Assembly (NCBI GenBank): GCA_033344875.1
Contig: JAWPMO010000001.1
Location: 434,001 to 498,000, forward strand
Length of the DNA stretch: 64,000 nt
DNA from: Ilumatobacteraceae bacterium
GTDB lineage: Bacteria; Actinomycetota; Acidimicrobiia; Acidimicrobiales; Ilumatobacteraceae
Direction of reading: 5' to 3'
The position numbers and the translations under genes are program-made. This document shows, piece by piece, positions 16,625-24,608 of the stretch; positions within the stretch are counted from its first letter, which is position 1, and every line of letters begins with the position of its first letter. Under the pieces are notes generated by a model. The model searched no databases, had not been told where the DNA came from, and was given only the letters and a program-made list of their open reading frames with translations.

Positions 16625-17608
16625 GTGAGTGATGGCTTCGTCGCGATCGACCTGGGCCCGAGTCGGCTGGCCGCCGGCATCGTCGACCTCGATGGCGAGG
16701 TCGTCGTGCGCGACCGCCTGGCCACGCCGGCCCGCAACGTCTGGCCCGCGCTCACCCAACTCGTCAAGCGGGTGCTCGCCGCCAACCCGACCGACACGAG
16801 CCCGATCTGGGTCGGCGTCACGTGCCCGGGTCCGATCGATCGGGGCACGGGGGCGATGAAGCCGGTCGGGATGCCGACCTGGCACGACTTCCCGCTGCGC
16901 CGCGAGCTCAGCACGATCACCGGCCTCCCGGTCGACGTCGAGACCGCAGGTCGTGGCCTGGCGCTGGCCGAACTCTGGCAGGGCGAGGCATCGCTCCTGC
17001 CACCGGCCGAGCAGCAGTTCGCCACCCTCGTGCTCGGCGACGTCACCGACGGTGCGCTCGTCGTGAACGGTCGTCTCGCCGAAGGGCTCACCGGCAACCT
17101 CGGGCAGTTCGGACACCTGATCGTCGAACCCGAGGGCATGCCGTGCGACTGCGGTGCCATCGGTTGTCTGACTCCCTACGCCAGCGTCCGCGGGATCGAG
17201 TCGAGCATCAACCGTGATCTCCGACGAACCCCCGCGGCCATCGTCGAACGCACCGGCATCATGACGGCACGTGCGTGCGCGTCGATCGCGGCGATGCTCG
17301 ACGTTGCCGACATCGTCGTCGGCGGGGTCGTGCCCTCGGTGTTCGGTACCCCGTTCTTCGACGCGCTCGCGAAAGAACTCGATCAGCGGTCCGGGCTCGC
17401 TCATCTGGGCGAACTGCGGGTCCGTGGGGTCGGGAGCGCCAAGGTCGGTCCGCTGGTCGCGGCCGCGGCGGTGGCGCGGCATGCGCAGCTCACGCGGGTC
17501 GACGAGACACCGCCGGAGACCCGCCCGGCGCCGCTCGTGCTGCCCGTCGTCGACGCGCCACCGACCGGCGGTGTCGGTGCGGTGACGCTGCGTTCTACCG
17601 AGGAGTAA
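16625..17608 (+). CDS. ROK-family protein lacking kinase residues
   Basis: A 327 aa protein with the ROK fold (sugar kinases and regulators). The zinc site is present: GHLIVEP with His164 and CDCGAIGC with Cys174, Cys176 and Cys181. The kinase residues are not. The ENDAN segment with the catalytic Asp is replaced by ETAGRG (about 106-111), the phosphate-binding GTGxGGG is GDVTDGA, and the N-terminal DxGxT is DLGPS. No helix-turn-helix is seen, so it is not a NagC-type repressor either. It is probably a non-catalytic sugar-binding relative. It sits upstream of an acyl-CoA dehydrogenase gene that has its own -10 box. Confidence 0.8.
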   Translation: MSDGFVAIDLGPSRLAAGIVDLDGEVVVRDRLATPARNVWPALTQLVKRVLAANPTDTSPIWVGVTCPGPIDRGTGAMKPVGMPTWHDFPLRRELSTITGLPVDVETAGRGLALAELWQGEASLLPPAEQQFATLVLGDVTDGALVVNGRLAEGLTGNLGQFGHLIVEPEGMPCDCGAIGCLTPYASVRGIESSINRDLRRTPAAIVERTGIMTARACASIAAMLDVADIVVGGVVPSVFGTPFFDALAKELDQRSGLAHLGELRVRGVGSAKVGPLVAAAAVARHAQLTRVDETPPETRPAPLVLPVVDAPPTGGVGAVTLRSTEE

Positions 17609-17617
17609 CCCCGGCGA

Positions 17618-17623
17618 TAAGGT
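17618..17623 (+). promoter_or_regulatory. -10 box for the acyl-CoA dehydrogenase gene
   Basis: TAAGGT followed by 7 bp and ATG 17631, another leaderless-type arrangement. It lies in the 22-bp gap after the ROK stop. Confidence 0.35.
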
Positions 17624-17630
17624 CGACGCC

Positions 17631-18851
17631 ATGCAGCCGACTTACTCCGCCGACGCCGAGGCGTACCGCCAGAAGGTGCAGGCGTTCCTCGCCGAGAAGC
17701 TCCCCTCGAACTGGACCGGAATGGGTCAACTCGAAGGCGATGCGCTCACCACCTTCGTCACCGACTGGCGCCACACGCTCTACGAGGCCGGGTACCTGGC
17801 CCCGGGATGGCCCGTCGAGTACGGCGGTGCCGGTCTGTCGGCCCTCGAACAGGTGATCCTGGCCGAGGAGTTCGCCAAGGCCGGGGTGCCGATGGGTGGA
17901 CCCAACGACGCCTTCAGCATCCAGATGCTCGGGAACACGCTGCTCCAGGTCGGATCCGACGAGCAGAAGGCGTACTACCTGCCACGCATCCTCTCCGGTG
18001 AGGACACCTGGTGCCAGGGGTACAGCGAGCCCAACGCCGGTTCCGACCTCGGCAACGTCGGCCTCAAGGCCGTGCTCGACGGTGACGTGTGGGTCCTCAA
18101 TGGTCAGAAGATCTGGACCTCGGCCGGCCACCTCGCCGACCACATCTTCACCCTCGCCCGCACCGACCCCGACGCCCCGAAGCACAAGGGCATCTCGTTC
18201 ATGCTCGTCGACATGCGTCAGCCGGGCATCGAAGTGCGTCCGATCAAGATGATCTCGGGCGAGAGCGAGTTCAACGAGGTCTTCTACACCGACGCCACGG
18301 TCCCGAAGGACAACATCGTCGGCGGCGTCAACAACGGGTGGAGCGTCGCGATGGCACTGCTCGGTTACGAGCGGGGCGAGGCAGCGGCCACGCAGCCGAT
18401 CCACTTCCAGGCCGAGGTCGACCGCCTGTTCCTGCTCGCCAAGGAGCGCGGCGTCGCCGACGACCCGGTCATCCGGCAGCAGCTGGCGTGGGCATACTCA
18501 CAGGTCCAGATCATGCGCTACAACGGCATGCGGGTACTCACCCAGTTCCTCGCCGGCCACCACCCGGGCCCCGATGCGGCGATCGGCAAGCTGTTCTGGA
18601 GCGAGTACCACCGCAAGGTCACCGAGCTGGCGGTCTCGATCTACGGCGCCGACGGCATGGTCGTCGAAGGTCGGGAGCCCTCGTCGGCGTTCGGTTCCGA
18701 CGATGCCGGTGTCGAGAACTCGACCGGGTCCTGGGTCAACACGTTCCTCAACGCCCGTGCCGGCACGATCTACGCCGGGTCGTCCGAGGTGCAGCGGAAC
18801 ATCATCGGCGAGATGGTGCTCGGACTGCCCAAGGAGCCTCGGCCCCAGTGA
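17631..18851 (+). CDS. Acyl-CoA dehydrogenase (FadE-like)
   Basis: A 406 aa flavoprotein of the acyl-CoA dehydrogenase family, which introduces a C2-C3 double bond into acyl-CoA and passes electrons to ETF. Family elements are GYSEPNAGSDL (FAD/substrate contact), NGQKIWTSAGHLAD and the C-terminal TIYAGSSEVQRNIIGE. In medium-chain enzymes the base is the Glu in YEGTSQIQ; here that position is Ala382. Glu247 in GYERGE is at the place used by isovaleryl- and long-chain-type enzymes and could be the base instead. A small gene follows with a four-base overlap. Substrate unknown. Confidence 0.9.
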   Translation: MQPTYSADAEAYRQKVQAFLAEKLPSNWTGMGQLEGDALTTFVTDWRHTLYEAGYLAPGWPVEYGGAGLSALEQVILAEEFAKAGVPMGGPNDAFSIQMLGNTLLQVGSDEQKAYYLPRILSGEDTWCQGYSEPNAGSDLGNVGLKAVLDGDVWVLNGQKIWTSAGHLADHIFTLARTDPDAPKHKGISFMLVDMRQPGIEVRPIKMISGESEFNEVFYTDATVPKDNIVGGVNNGWSVAMALLGYERGEAAATQPIHFQAEVDRLFLLAKERGVADDPVIRQQLAWAYSQVQIMRYNGMRVLTQFLAGHHPGPDAAIGKLFWSEYHRKVTELAVSIYGADGMVVEGREPSSAFGSDDAGVENSTGSWVNTFLNARAGTIYAGSSEVQRNIIGEMVLGLPKEPRPQ

Positions 18852-19093
18852 TCCGCGTCGCGGTCGCCGTGCTGCGCCGACCGTCGCTGTGGCCCACCGC
18901 AGCGCGTGTGGCGCGCCGAACGGCGACACGCGGGTGGTGGAAGCGAGCTCCCTTCCTGCCGGTGCCGTCGGGTGACTACCTCCGGTTCCGGATGGTGACC
19001 CAATACGGCGACGCCGACCGTCAACCCGACGCCGACGACGCGCTCGCGTACCTCGAATGGTGCCGCGACTGGGACCGGTCGCTCCACCGCTGA
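18848..19093 (+). CDS. Small conserved basic protein, function unknown
   Basis: An 81 aa protein starting at GTG 18848, overlapping the acyl-CoA dehydrogenase stop (GTGA). It is rich in Arg and Trp in its first half (RRPSLWPTAARVARR, WWKRAPFLPVPSGDYLRFR) and acidic near the end. The layout recalls small actinobacterial proteins of unknown role. Tight coupling to the gene before it supports it being real. Confidence 0.65.
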   Translation: MIRVAVAVLRRPSLWPTAARVARRTATRGWWKRAPFLPVPSGDYLRFRMVTQYGDADRQPDADDALAYLEWCRDWDRSLHR

Positions 19094-19211
19094 CCAGCGC
19101 CGTCGACACGGTGTCGTGATCGCCGTCGGGCACCCCGGAGAAACCTGACGCACCCAGCCCGGCCGGGGGGTTGTAACTTGCCCACATGTTGCGTCGGGGA
19201 GCCCGGGGGTG

Positions 19212-19709
19212 ATGCAGCGTTCGCTCGTGCTCAATGCGAGTTTCGAGCCGCTGAGCGTCGTGTCGTCCCGGCGCGCCGTCTGTCTGCTGCTCGCCGAGAA
19301 GGCCGAACTGCTCGAGGCCGACGAGTTCGTGTTGCGCTCCGAACGTCTCACGCTGCCCAGCCCGGCCGTGATCCGGCTCTGCTACATGGTCAGGGCGCCG
19401 CGGCGGCGGGTCGCGTCGGTGTCGAGGCGGGCGGTGTTCGTCCGCGACGAGTACCGCTGTCAGTACTGCGGTGACAGCGCCGACTCGATCGACCACGTCG
19501 TGCCACGATCGCGCGGCGGCTCCGACGAGTGGGACAACCTGGCCGCGGCGTGTCGGGCCTGCAATTCGAGCAAACGCAACCGAACGCCGGCGGAGGCGGG
19601 GATGCGGCTGCTGCGTCCCTGTCGGGCGCCTCGGTCGTCGACGTGGACGATCGTCGGCGTCGCCGGCATCCCCGAGACCTGGAAGCCGTACCTCGCGCTG
19701 GCCGGCTGA
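19212..19709 (+). CDS. HNH endonuclease-family protein
   Basis: A 165 aa protein. The C-terminal half is an HNH domain with two zinc-binding CxxC pairs (CQYCGD and CRACN) around IDHVVPRSRGGSDEWDNLAAAC, containing the catalytic His. The N-terminal half (LNASFEPLSVVSSRRAVCLLL) is conserved in a widespread bacterial HNH group whose role is unknown; it is not obviously tied to a phage or intein here. Start ATG 19212, or GTG 19209 directly before it. A TAACTT at 19174-19179 is a weak candidate -10 box. Confidence 0.87.
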   Translation: MQRSLVLNASFEPLSVVSSRRAVCLLLAEKAELLEADEFVLRSERLTLPSPAVIRLCYMVRAPRRRVASVSRRAVFVRDEYRCQYCGDSADSIDHVVPRSRGGSDEWDNLAAACRACNSSKRNRTPAEAGMRLLRPCRAPRSSTWTIVGVAGIPETWKPYLALAG

Positions 19710-19732
19710 TCGGCGTCGCTAGCGTTGATCGG

Positions 19733-20386
19733 GTGGTCAGCGTGCTGGAGCAGGTCGGAACCGTCGGTGAACTGCACGGACTCGATCCCTTCGCCGGTGA
19801 CGAACCGGTCGACCCGGCGGTGTGGTGGTGTCGGCCGACCGACGACGCGATCGTGCTCGGGTCACGTCAACGCGACGACCTCGTCGACGAGGCAGCCTGT
19901 CGTCGGGCCGGGCTGGCGGTCGTGCATCGCCGGTCGGGCGGGGGAGCGGTCGTCATGCGTCGTTCGACGACCCTGTGGATCGACGTCGTGCTCCCCGCCG
20001 GATTCGCGCCCGACGACGTTCGGGGTTCGATGGAGTGGATCGGTGGACATTGGCGTGATGTCCTGACGCCGATCGTCGGCGCGCCGCTCGCGGTGCATCA
20101 GGGTGGCATGGAGTGCTCGGTGTGGTCCGACCTGGTGTGCTTCTCCGGGGTGGGCCCCGGCGAGGTGCTGCTCGGGTCGGACAAGCTGGTCGGGCTGAGT
20201 CAGCGACGGACCCGACGCGGCATCCGGATCCAGGGCCTGGTCTACGGCGCCTCGGTGGCAGGGGAGTACCCGCACGTGCTGCGTGGCGCGCTGCCCTCCG
20301 AACCACCGGCCGGCCAGGCGTGGCACGCCGGACTCGACGGTGCCCGTGTCGCCGCCGAACTCGCCGATCGAATCACGCCCGTGTAA
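19733..20386 (+). CDS. Biotin/lipoate ligase-fold protein (LplA-like)
   Basis: A 217 aa protein with the biotin/lipoate ligase fold. RRSGGGAVV matches the substrate-binding RRxxGGGxV motif, and Lys in DKLVGLSQRR aligns with the catalytic Lys of lipoate ligases and octanoyltransferases (usually K-x-x-G-x-A). Whether it transfers lipoate, octanoate or something else is open, since the residues after the lysine differ from standard LplA. No lipoyl synthase or lipoyl-domain gene is nearby. Start GTG 19733, 23 bp after the HNH gene; GTG 19742 is also in frame. Confidence 0.75.
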   Translation: MVSVLEQVGTVGELHGLDPFAGDEPVDPAVWWCRPTDDAIVLGSRQRDDLVDEAACRRAGLAVVHRRSGGGAVVMRRSTTLWIDVVLPAGFAPDDVRGSMEWIGGHWRDVLTPIVGAPLAVHQGGMECSVWSDLVCFSGVGPGEVLLGSDKLVGLSQRRTRRGIRIQGLVYGASVAGEYPHVLRGALPSEPPAGQAWHAGLDGARVAAELADRITPV

Positions 20387-20415
20387 TTCGCGCGCAGCGC
20401 GCGCAGTACTGCGAT

Positions 20416-20438
20416 CCGGTCCCCGGACCCCGGACCGG
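20416..20438 (+). terminator. GC-rich hairpin after the ligase-like gene
   Basis: CCGGTCC (20416-20422) and GGACCGG (20432-20438) form a perfect 7-bp stem with a 9-base loop. A second GC repeat (GCGCGCAGCGCGC, about 20390-20402) lies just upstream. Together they may isolate the dcw operon from upstream transcription. No T-tract follows. Confidence 0.45.
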
Positions 20439-20454
20439 TCAGTGAGCAGCGAGT

Positions 20455-20518
20455 ACGGGGCAAATAGGGGGTAATTGGGTCGATTAGGTTGACTTTGGTG
20501 ACCGCGCAGCGTCATACT
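20455..20518 (+). promoter_or_regulatory. mraZ promoter with 10-bp phased repeats (candidate MraZ operator)
   Basis: Four pentamers start at exact 10-bp steps: TAGGG 20465, TTGGG 20475, TAGGT 20485 and TTGGT 20495; a weaker ACGGG lies at 20455. MraZ is known to bind direct TGGG-type repeats separated by 5 bp upstream of its own gene. A good promoter overlaps them: -35 TTGACT (20489-20494) and -10 CATACT (20513-20518) with an 18-bp spacer. The repeats therefore sit across and upstream of the -35 box, fitting autorepression of the dcw operon. Confidence 0.65.
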
Positions 20519-20600
20519 TGCCGCCACGGGAGGTGCTCATGGCTCTCGGGTGAGGCAGCAGGTCCATGGGCTCTGATCGTTGGAAGGTCTGGCACGAACC

Positions 20601-21035
20601 GTGTTCGTCGGCGAATACGACCGCAGTGTTGACGGCAACGGCCGTCTGGCTCTGCCGTCGACCTTTCGGGACCTGCTCGGTGATCGCTGTTACGTGACCA
20701 TCGACCCGGGTGGCTTCGTCGCCATCACGACCGTGGCCAACTTCGAAGAGGACGCCGCCAAGCTGCTCGACGAGGTCCGCAACGGCATCCGCCCAGAATC
20801 GACACTGCGCAACTTCGGTGTGAACTCGTCGATCGCTGCCATCGACAAGCAGGGCCGGATCACGCTCGACGAACCGAGCCGCAGGCACGCCGGGATCCAG
20901 CCGGGTTCGCAGGCCATGCTCGCCGGTGCGATCAGCAAGCTCGAGGTCTGGCGCCCGTCCCGGTACGCCACGATCCGCGGCGAGGACGCGGTCGTCGAGC
21001 CGTCACGGGTCTGGCCCGACGAGGAGGACGCATGA
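20601..21035 (+). CDS. mraZ: Transcriptional regulator MraZ
   Basis: A 144 aa protein with two AbrB/SpoVT-like DNA-binding repeats: DRSVDGNGRLALPSTFR (about 7-23) and AAIDKQGRITLDEPSR. MraZ forms ring-shaped oligomers that bind direct repeats upstream of their own operon and adjust dcw expression. GTG 20601 places the conserved MFVGEYDRS at the N-terminus, as in homologues. An in-frame TTG at 20580 has no support. It is the first gene of the dcw cluster and overlaps rsmH by four bases. Confidence 0.95.
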   Translation: MFVGEYDRSVDGNGRLALPSTFRDLLGDRCYVTIDPGGFVAITTVANFEEDAAKLLDEVRNGIRPESTLRNFGVNSSIAAIDKQGRITLDEPSRRHAGIQPGSQAMLAGAISKLEVWRPSRYATIRGEDAVVEPSRVWPDEEDA

Positions 21036-21982
21036 GCGACTTCGACCACGTCCCCGTGATGCGCCAGGAGATCGTCGACGCTCTCGCTCCGACGCCACCC
21101 GGCGTCATGGTCGACGCGACCCTCGGGGGTGGGGGCCACAGCGAGGCGTTCCTCGAGGCTCGCGACGACGTCCGGATCCTCGGTCTCGACCGCGACCAGG
21201 ACGCGCTCGACTTCGCGACCCGACGGCTGGAACCGTTCGGCGAGCGCGTGATGACCCACCGGTGCCGCTTCGACCAGCTGCGCGAGGCGTTGGACGCACA
21301 CGACGTCGACGGGATCACCGGTGCGCTGTTCGACCTCGGCGTGTCGTCACCGCAGCTCGACCGGCCCGAGCGCGGGTTCTCGTATCGGCACGACGGCCCG
21401 CTCGACATGCGCATGGACGGCGACGCGCCCTGGTCGGCCGACGACGTCGTGAACGGCTACGCCGAAGCCGATCTGTCCCGCGTCATCCACCGCTACGGCG
21501 ACGAGCGGTTCGCACGGCGCATCGCCGCGGCGATCGTCGCCGCGCGTCCGATCGAGTCGACGACCCGACTCGCCGAGGTGATCACCAGCGCGATCCCGGC
21601 ACCGGCGCGACGTACGGGTGGCCACCCCGCCAAGCGCACGTTCCAAGCCATCCGGATCGAAGTCAACGGCGAACTCGACGCGTTGCCCGACGCTCTCGAC
21701 CAGGCGATCGAGGCCCTCGTGCCCGGTGGACGGCTCGCCGTGCTCTCGTACCACTCCGGCGAGGACCGGATCGCCAAGGAGCGGATCCGTGCCGCGGAGA
21801 CCGGCGGATGCGAGTGCCCGCCGGAGCTGCCGTGCGTGTGCGGAGCCGTCAAGACCGTACGGATCGTGCGCGGGGTCCCGAAGCGGCCCGGCGCCGAGGA
21901 ACAGAGCCGGAATCGTCGAGCCAGCTCCGCCCGCCTGCGGGTCGCGGAGAAGCTCGACACGAGCAGCGAGAGCGTCGTCTGA
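21032..21982 (+). CDS. rsmH: 16S rRNA m4C1402 methyltransferase RsmH (MraW)
   Basis: A 316 aa SAM-dependent enzyme that N4-methylates C1402 of 16S rRNA in the decoding centre. It shows HVPVMRQEIVDAL at the N-terminus, the SAM motif DATLGGGGHSEAFL, DLGVSSPQLD, RMDG and a Lys/Arg-rich C-terminus. A double Cys cluster (CECPPELPCVCG) is present. It is second in the dcw cluster, overlapping mraZ (ATGA) and ftsL (TGATG). Confidence 0.96.
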   Translation: MSDFDHVPVMRQEIVDALAPTPPGVMVDATLGGGGHSEAFLEARDDVRILGLDRDQDALDFATRRLEPFGERVMTHRCRFDQLREALDAHDVDGITGALFDLGVSSPQLDRPERGFSYRHDGPLDMRMDGDAPWSADDVVNGYAEADLSRVIHRYGDERFARRIAAAIVAARPIESTTRLAEVITSAIPAPARRTGGHPAKRTFQAIRIEVNGELDALPDALDQAIEALVPGGRLAVLSYHSGEDRIAKERIRAAETGGCECPPELPCVCGAVKTVRIVRGVPKRPGAEEQSRNRRASSARLRVAEKLDTSSESVV

Positions 21983-22464
21983 TGGCGTTCCCCCTGCTCC
22001 AGCCCGGCCTGCCCAAACGGGCCAACTCGACCGGCAAGAAGCCGGCGCTGTCGGTCGTGCCCGCACGGCGGCGCGTCGCCTGGTTCGCGGTCACGCTGAC
22101 GGTGCTGGTGTCTGCCGTGATGATGGCGGCCGTCGGCCTCCACACGCGGATCGCCGAACGCCAACTCGAGATCGACGAACTCGAACGCGGGGTGCGCAGC
22201 GCCCAGGAAGACTTCGACGTCCTGCGGTCGCAGCGTGCGGAGCTGCGATCGCCGACGCGGATCTCCGCCAAGGCGAGCGAGCTCGGGATGGTCGTCGGTT
22301 CCGAGAGCGAGTTCGTCGCCGTCGACCCGATGACCCTCGCGATCACGATCGCCCGGACCGGCCAGGTGCCGGTCGACGACCAGATCCTCGTCGGATCCGA
22401 TCAACAATTGGAGCCGCTCGATCAGTTCCGACTGGTCAAGGAAGTCAGCGCCGAAGCCCCATGA
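21982..22464 (+). CDS. ftsL: FtsL-like septum-formation protein
   Basis: A 160 aa bitopic membrane protein: basic cytoplasmic tail, one membrane segment (about 33-53), then an extracytoplasmic coiled-coil with heptad-like leucines (AERQLEIDELERGVRSAQED) and a C-terminal region. FtsL links FtsQ and FtsB/DivIC to FtsW-FtsI at the septum. Sequence is poorly conserved in the family, so the call rests on topology and the rsmH-ftsL-ftsI order. ATG 21982 shares one base with the rsmH stop. Confidence 0.8.
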   Translation: MAFPLLQPGLPKRANSTGKKPALSVVPARRRVAWFAVTLTVLVSAVMMAAVGLHTRIAERQLEIDELERGVRSAQEDFDVLRSQRAELRSPTRISAKASELGMVVGSESEFVAVDPMTLAITIARTGQVPVDDQILVGSDQQLEPLDQFRLVKEVSAEAP

Positions 22465-24608
22465 GCCGTCGTACCCCGCCGCCCCGGCCCGTCCGACGCA
22501 AGGCACCCCAGGTCCGCCGCACCGCCACGCCGCCGCGCCGGGGGAGTTCCTCGGCGACGGCGACCCGCACGAGGTCGACCGGTTCGTCGACCCGTCGCTC
22601 GCCCGCGTCCGCATCGCGCTCGGGGAACTCGTCGCGTTCGAGCGCATCGTCGCGTTCGGGCTCGGCACACTCGCGGACATCGGCTCGTTCCGCGTCGGCC
22701 CGGCGCTCCGCTCCGCCGCAGCGCGCCCGGCGCGAGGTGACGCGTCGGGAGCAGCCCAGCTCGGCGAGTCGCCGTCACTCGGGCATCCGGCGGTCGGTGA
22801 AGCGCCGTGTCGTGGCGCCGAAGCACGCCGCTCGACGTCCGAGCGCCAGGCTCGGTGTCGGGACGCCCTCGACGCGACTCCGTCTGCTGCTGGTGATGCT
22901 CCTCGCGGTGCTCGGGACCGTCCTGTTCAAGGTGGCGAAGATCCAGAGCGCCGGCGGGGAGTCCTTCCGCATCGCCGGCGCCGAACAGTGGGAGCGAGTC
23001 CGTCCGCTCGCCTCGGATCGCGGCACGATCTTCGACCGCAACGGTGAGGAACTGGCCATGTCGGTGCCCGCCTACTCGATCAGCATCAACCCGAAACTCG
23101 TCGTCGACGAGGCCGGGACGGCCCGCGTGCTCCAGAGCATGCTCGGCCTCGACGACGTCGAGGCCCAGGAACTGTACGAGGCGATGGTCGCCAAGGAGAC
23201 CGGGTTCAAGTACGTGCAGCGCGAGGTCGACGTCGCCACCGGCGAGCAGATCGCCAACCTGCGTCTCACCGGTGTCAACGTCGACGCCGAGGACAAGCGC
23301 GTGCTGCCCGGTGGCGACACCGGCCGGAGCGTCATCGGTCGGACCGACATCGACGGCGTCGGCACGGCGGGCCTCGAGGAACAGTACGACGCGCTGCTCA
23401 CCGGCACCCCCGGCTCGCTGCGCAAGGAGATCGCGCCCGGTGGGCGGTCGATCCCCGGCAGCGAGCAGATCATCTCGACCCCGGTCCCGGGCAACGACAT
23501 CATCCTGACGATCGACCGCTCGATCCAGTTCGCGGCGGAAGAGGCGCTGCTCGAGCGCGTCGGCGAACTCGACGCCAAGTCCGGCACGATCATCATCATG
23601 GACACCGACACCGGTGACGTCTACGGGATGGCGTCGGTGCAGCGCAACGACGAGGACGTCGTCGAGATCACCAGCGGCAACTACGCCGCCGTCGCCGCGT
23701 ACGAACCCGGCTCGGTCGCCAAGGTCGTCACCATCGCGGCGAGCCTCAACCAGGCGGTCGTCGAGCCGCACAGCACGTTCGTCGTTCCATGGCGCAAGGA
23801 GTACGCGGACGACCTGCTCACCGATTCCCACCAGCACCCCGACGAACTGATGACCGTCGAGGACATCCTCGTCGAGTCGTCGAACATCGGCACGATCATG
23901 GTCCAGCAGGCGCTCGGCGGCGACGACTGGGAGATGGCCCGCCGCACGCACTGGGAGTACCTGCGCAGCTTCGGGTTCGGTGAGAAGACCGCGCTGGACT
24001 TCCCCGACGAGTCGAAGGGCATCCTGAAGCACTGGACCGATCTGTGGGGCTCCGAACGCGTCACCGTTTCGTACGGCCAGGGGTTCGCCGCATCGTCGAT
24101 CCAGATGGTCTCGGCCGTCAACGCGATCGCGAACGACGGCACCTACGTCGCCCCCCGGCTCGTCGCCGGCACGGTCGGGCCCGACGGCGAGGTCATCCCC
24201 GCCGAGCCGTCGGCGACCCACGAGGTGGTCCGCCCCGAGATCGCCGAGCAGGTGCAGCAGATGATGCGGGCCGTCGTCTGTGACCCGGCCGGTACCGGCA
24301 AGCGTGCCCAGGAGGGGCTCACCACCTTCAGCGTGGCCGGCAAGACCGGCACCGGACTGAAGGCGCAACCGAACGGTACGTACCTCAACGAGGCGGGTGA
24401 CCGCGTCTACTACGCCAGCTTCGTCGGGTTCTTCCCGGCCGAAGACCCGCAGATCACGGTGCTCGTGTCGATCGACGAGCCGCCCGCCGGTGACATCAAC
24501 CGCTTCGGCGGTACCGCCTCGGCGCCGGTGTTCCGCGAGTTGGTCCCGACGATCGCCCACGAGACGAACCTGCAGCCGCCCGCCGACATCACCCCCTGCG
24601 CGCCGTGA
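22461..24608 (+). CDS. ftsI: Septal penicillin-binding protein FtsI (PBP3)
   Basis: A 715 aa class B PBP, the septal peptidoglycan transpeptidase. An unusually long N-terminal cytoplasmic tail of about 130 residues is packed with Arg, Ser and Thr and precedes the membrane segment (LRLLLVMLLAVLGTVLFKVAKIQ). The pedestal domain follows (DRGTIFDRNGEELAMS). The transpeptidase has the SxxK in EPGSVAKV, SSN in VESSNIG and KTGTG near the C-terminus. Start ATG 22461 overlaps ftsL by four bases. There is no clear PASTA domain. Confidence 0.95.
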   Translation: MSRRTPPPRPVRRKAPQVRRTATPPRRGSSSATATRTRSTGSSTRRSPASASRSGNSSRSSASSRSGSAHSRTSARSASARRSAPPQRARREVTRREQPSSASRRHSGIRRSVKRRVVAPKHAARRPSARLGVGTPSTRLRLLLVMLLAVLGTVLFKVAKIQSAGGESFRIAGAEQWERVRPLASDRGTIFDRNGEELAMSVPAYSISINPKLVVDEAGTARVLQSMLGLDDVEAQELYEAMVAKETGFKYVQREVDVATGEQIANLRLTGVNVDAEDKRVLPGGDTGRSVIGRTDIDGVGTAGLEEQYDALLTGTPGSLRKEIAPGGRSIPGSEQIISTPVPGNDIILTIDRSIQFAAEEALLERVGELDAKSGTIIIMDTDTGDVYGMASVQRNDEDVVEITSGNYAAVAAYEPGSVAKVVTIAASLNQAVVEPHSTFVVPWRKEYADDLLTDSHQHPDELMTVEDILVESSNIGTIMVQQALGGDDWEMARRTHWEYLRSFGFGEKTALDFPDESKGILKHWTDLWGSERVTVSYGQGFAASSIQMVSAVNAIANDGTYVAPRLVAGTVGPDGEVIPAEPSATHEVVRPEIAEQVQQMMRAVVCDPAGTGKRAQEGLTTFSVAGKTGTGLKAQPNGTYLNEAGDRVYYASFVGFFPAEDPQITVLVSIDEPPAGDINRFGGTASAPVFRELVPTIAHETNLQPPADITPCAP

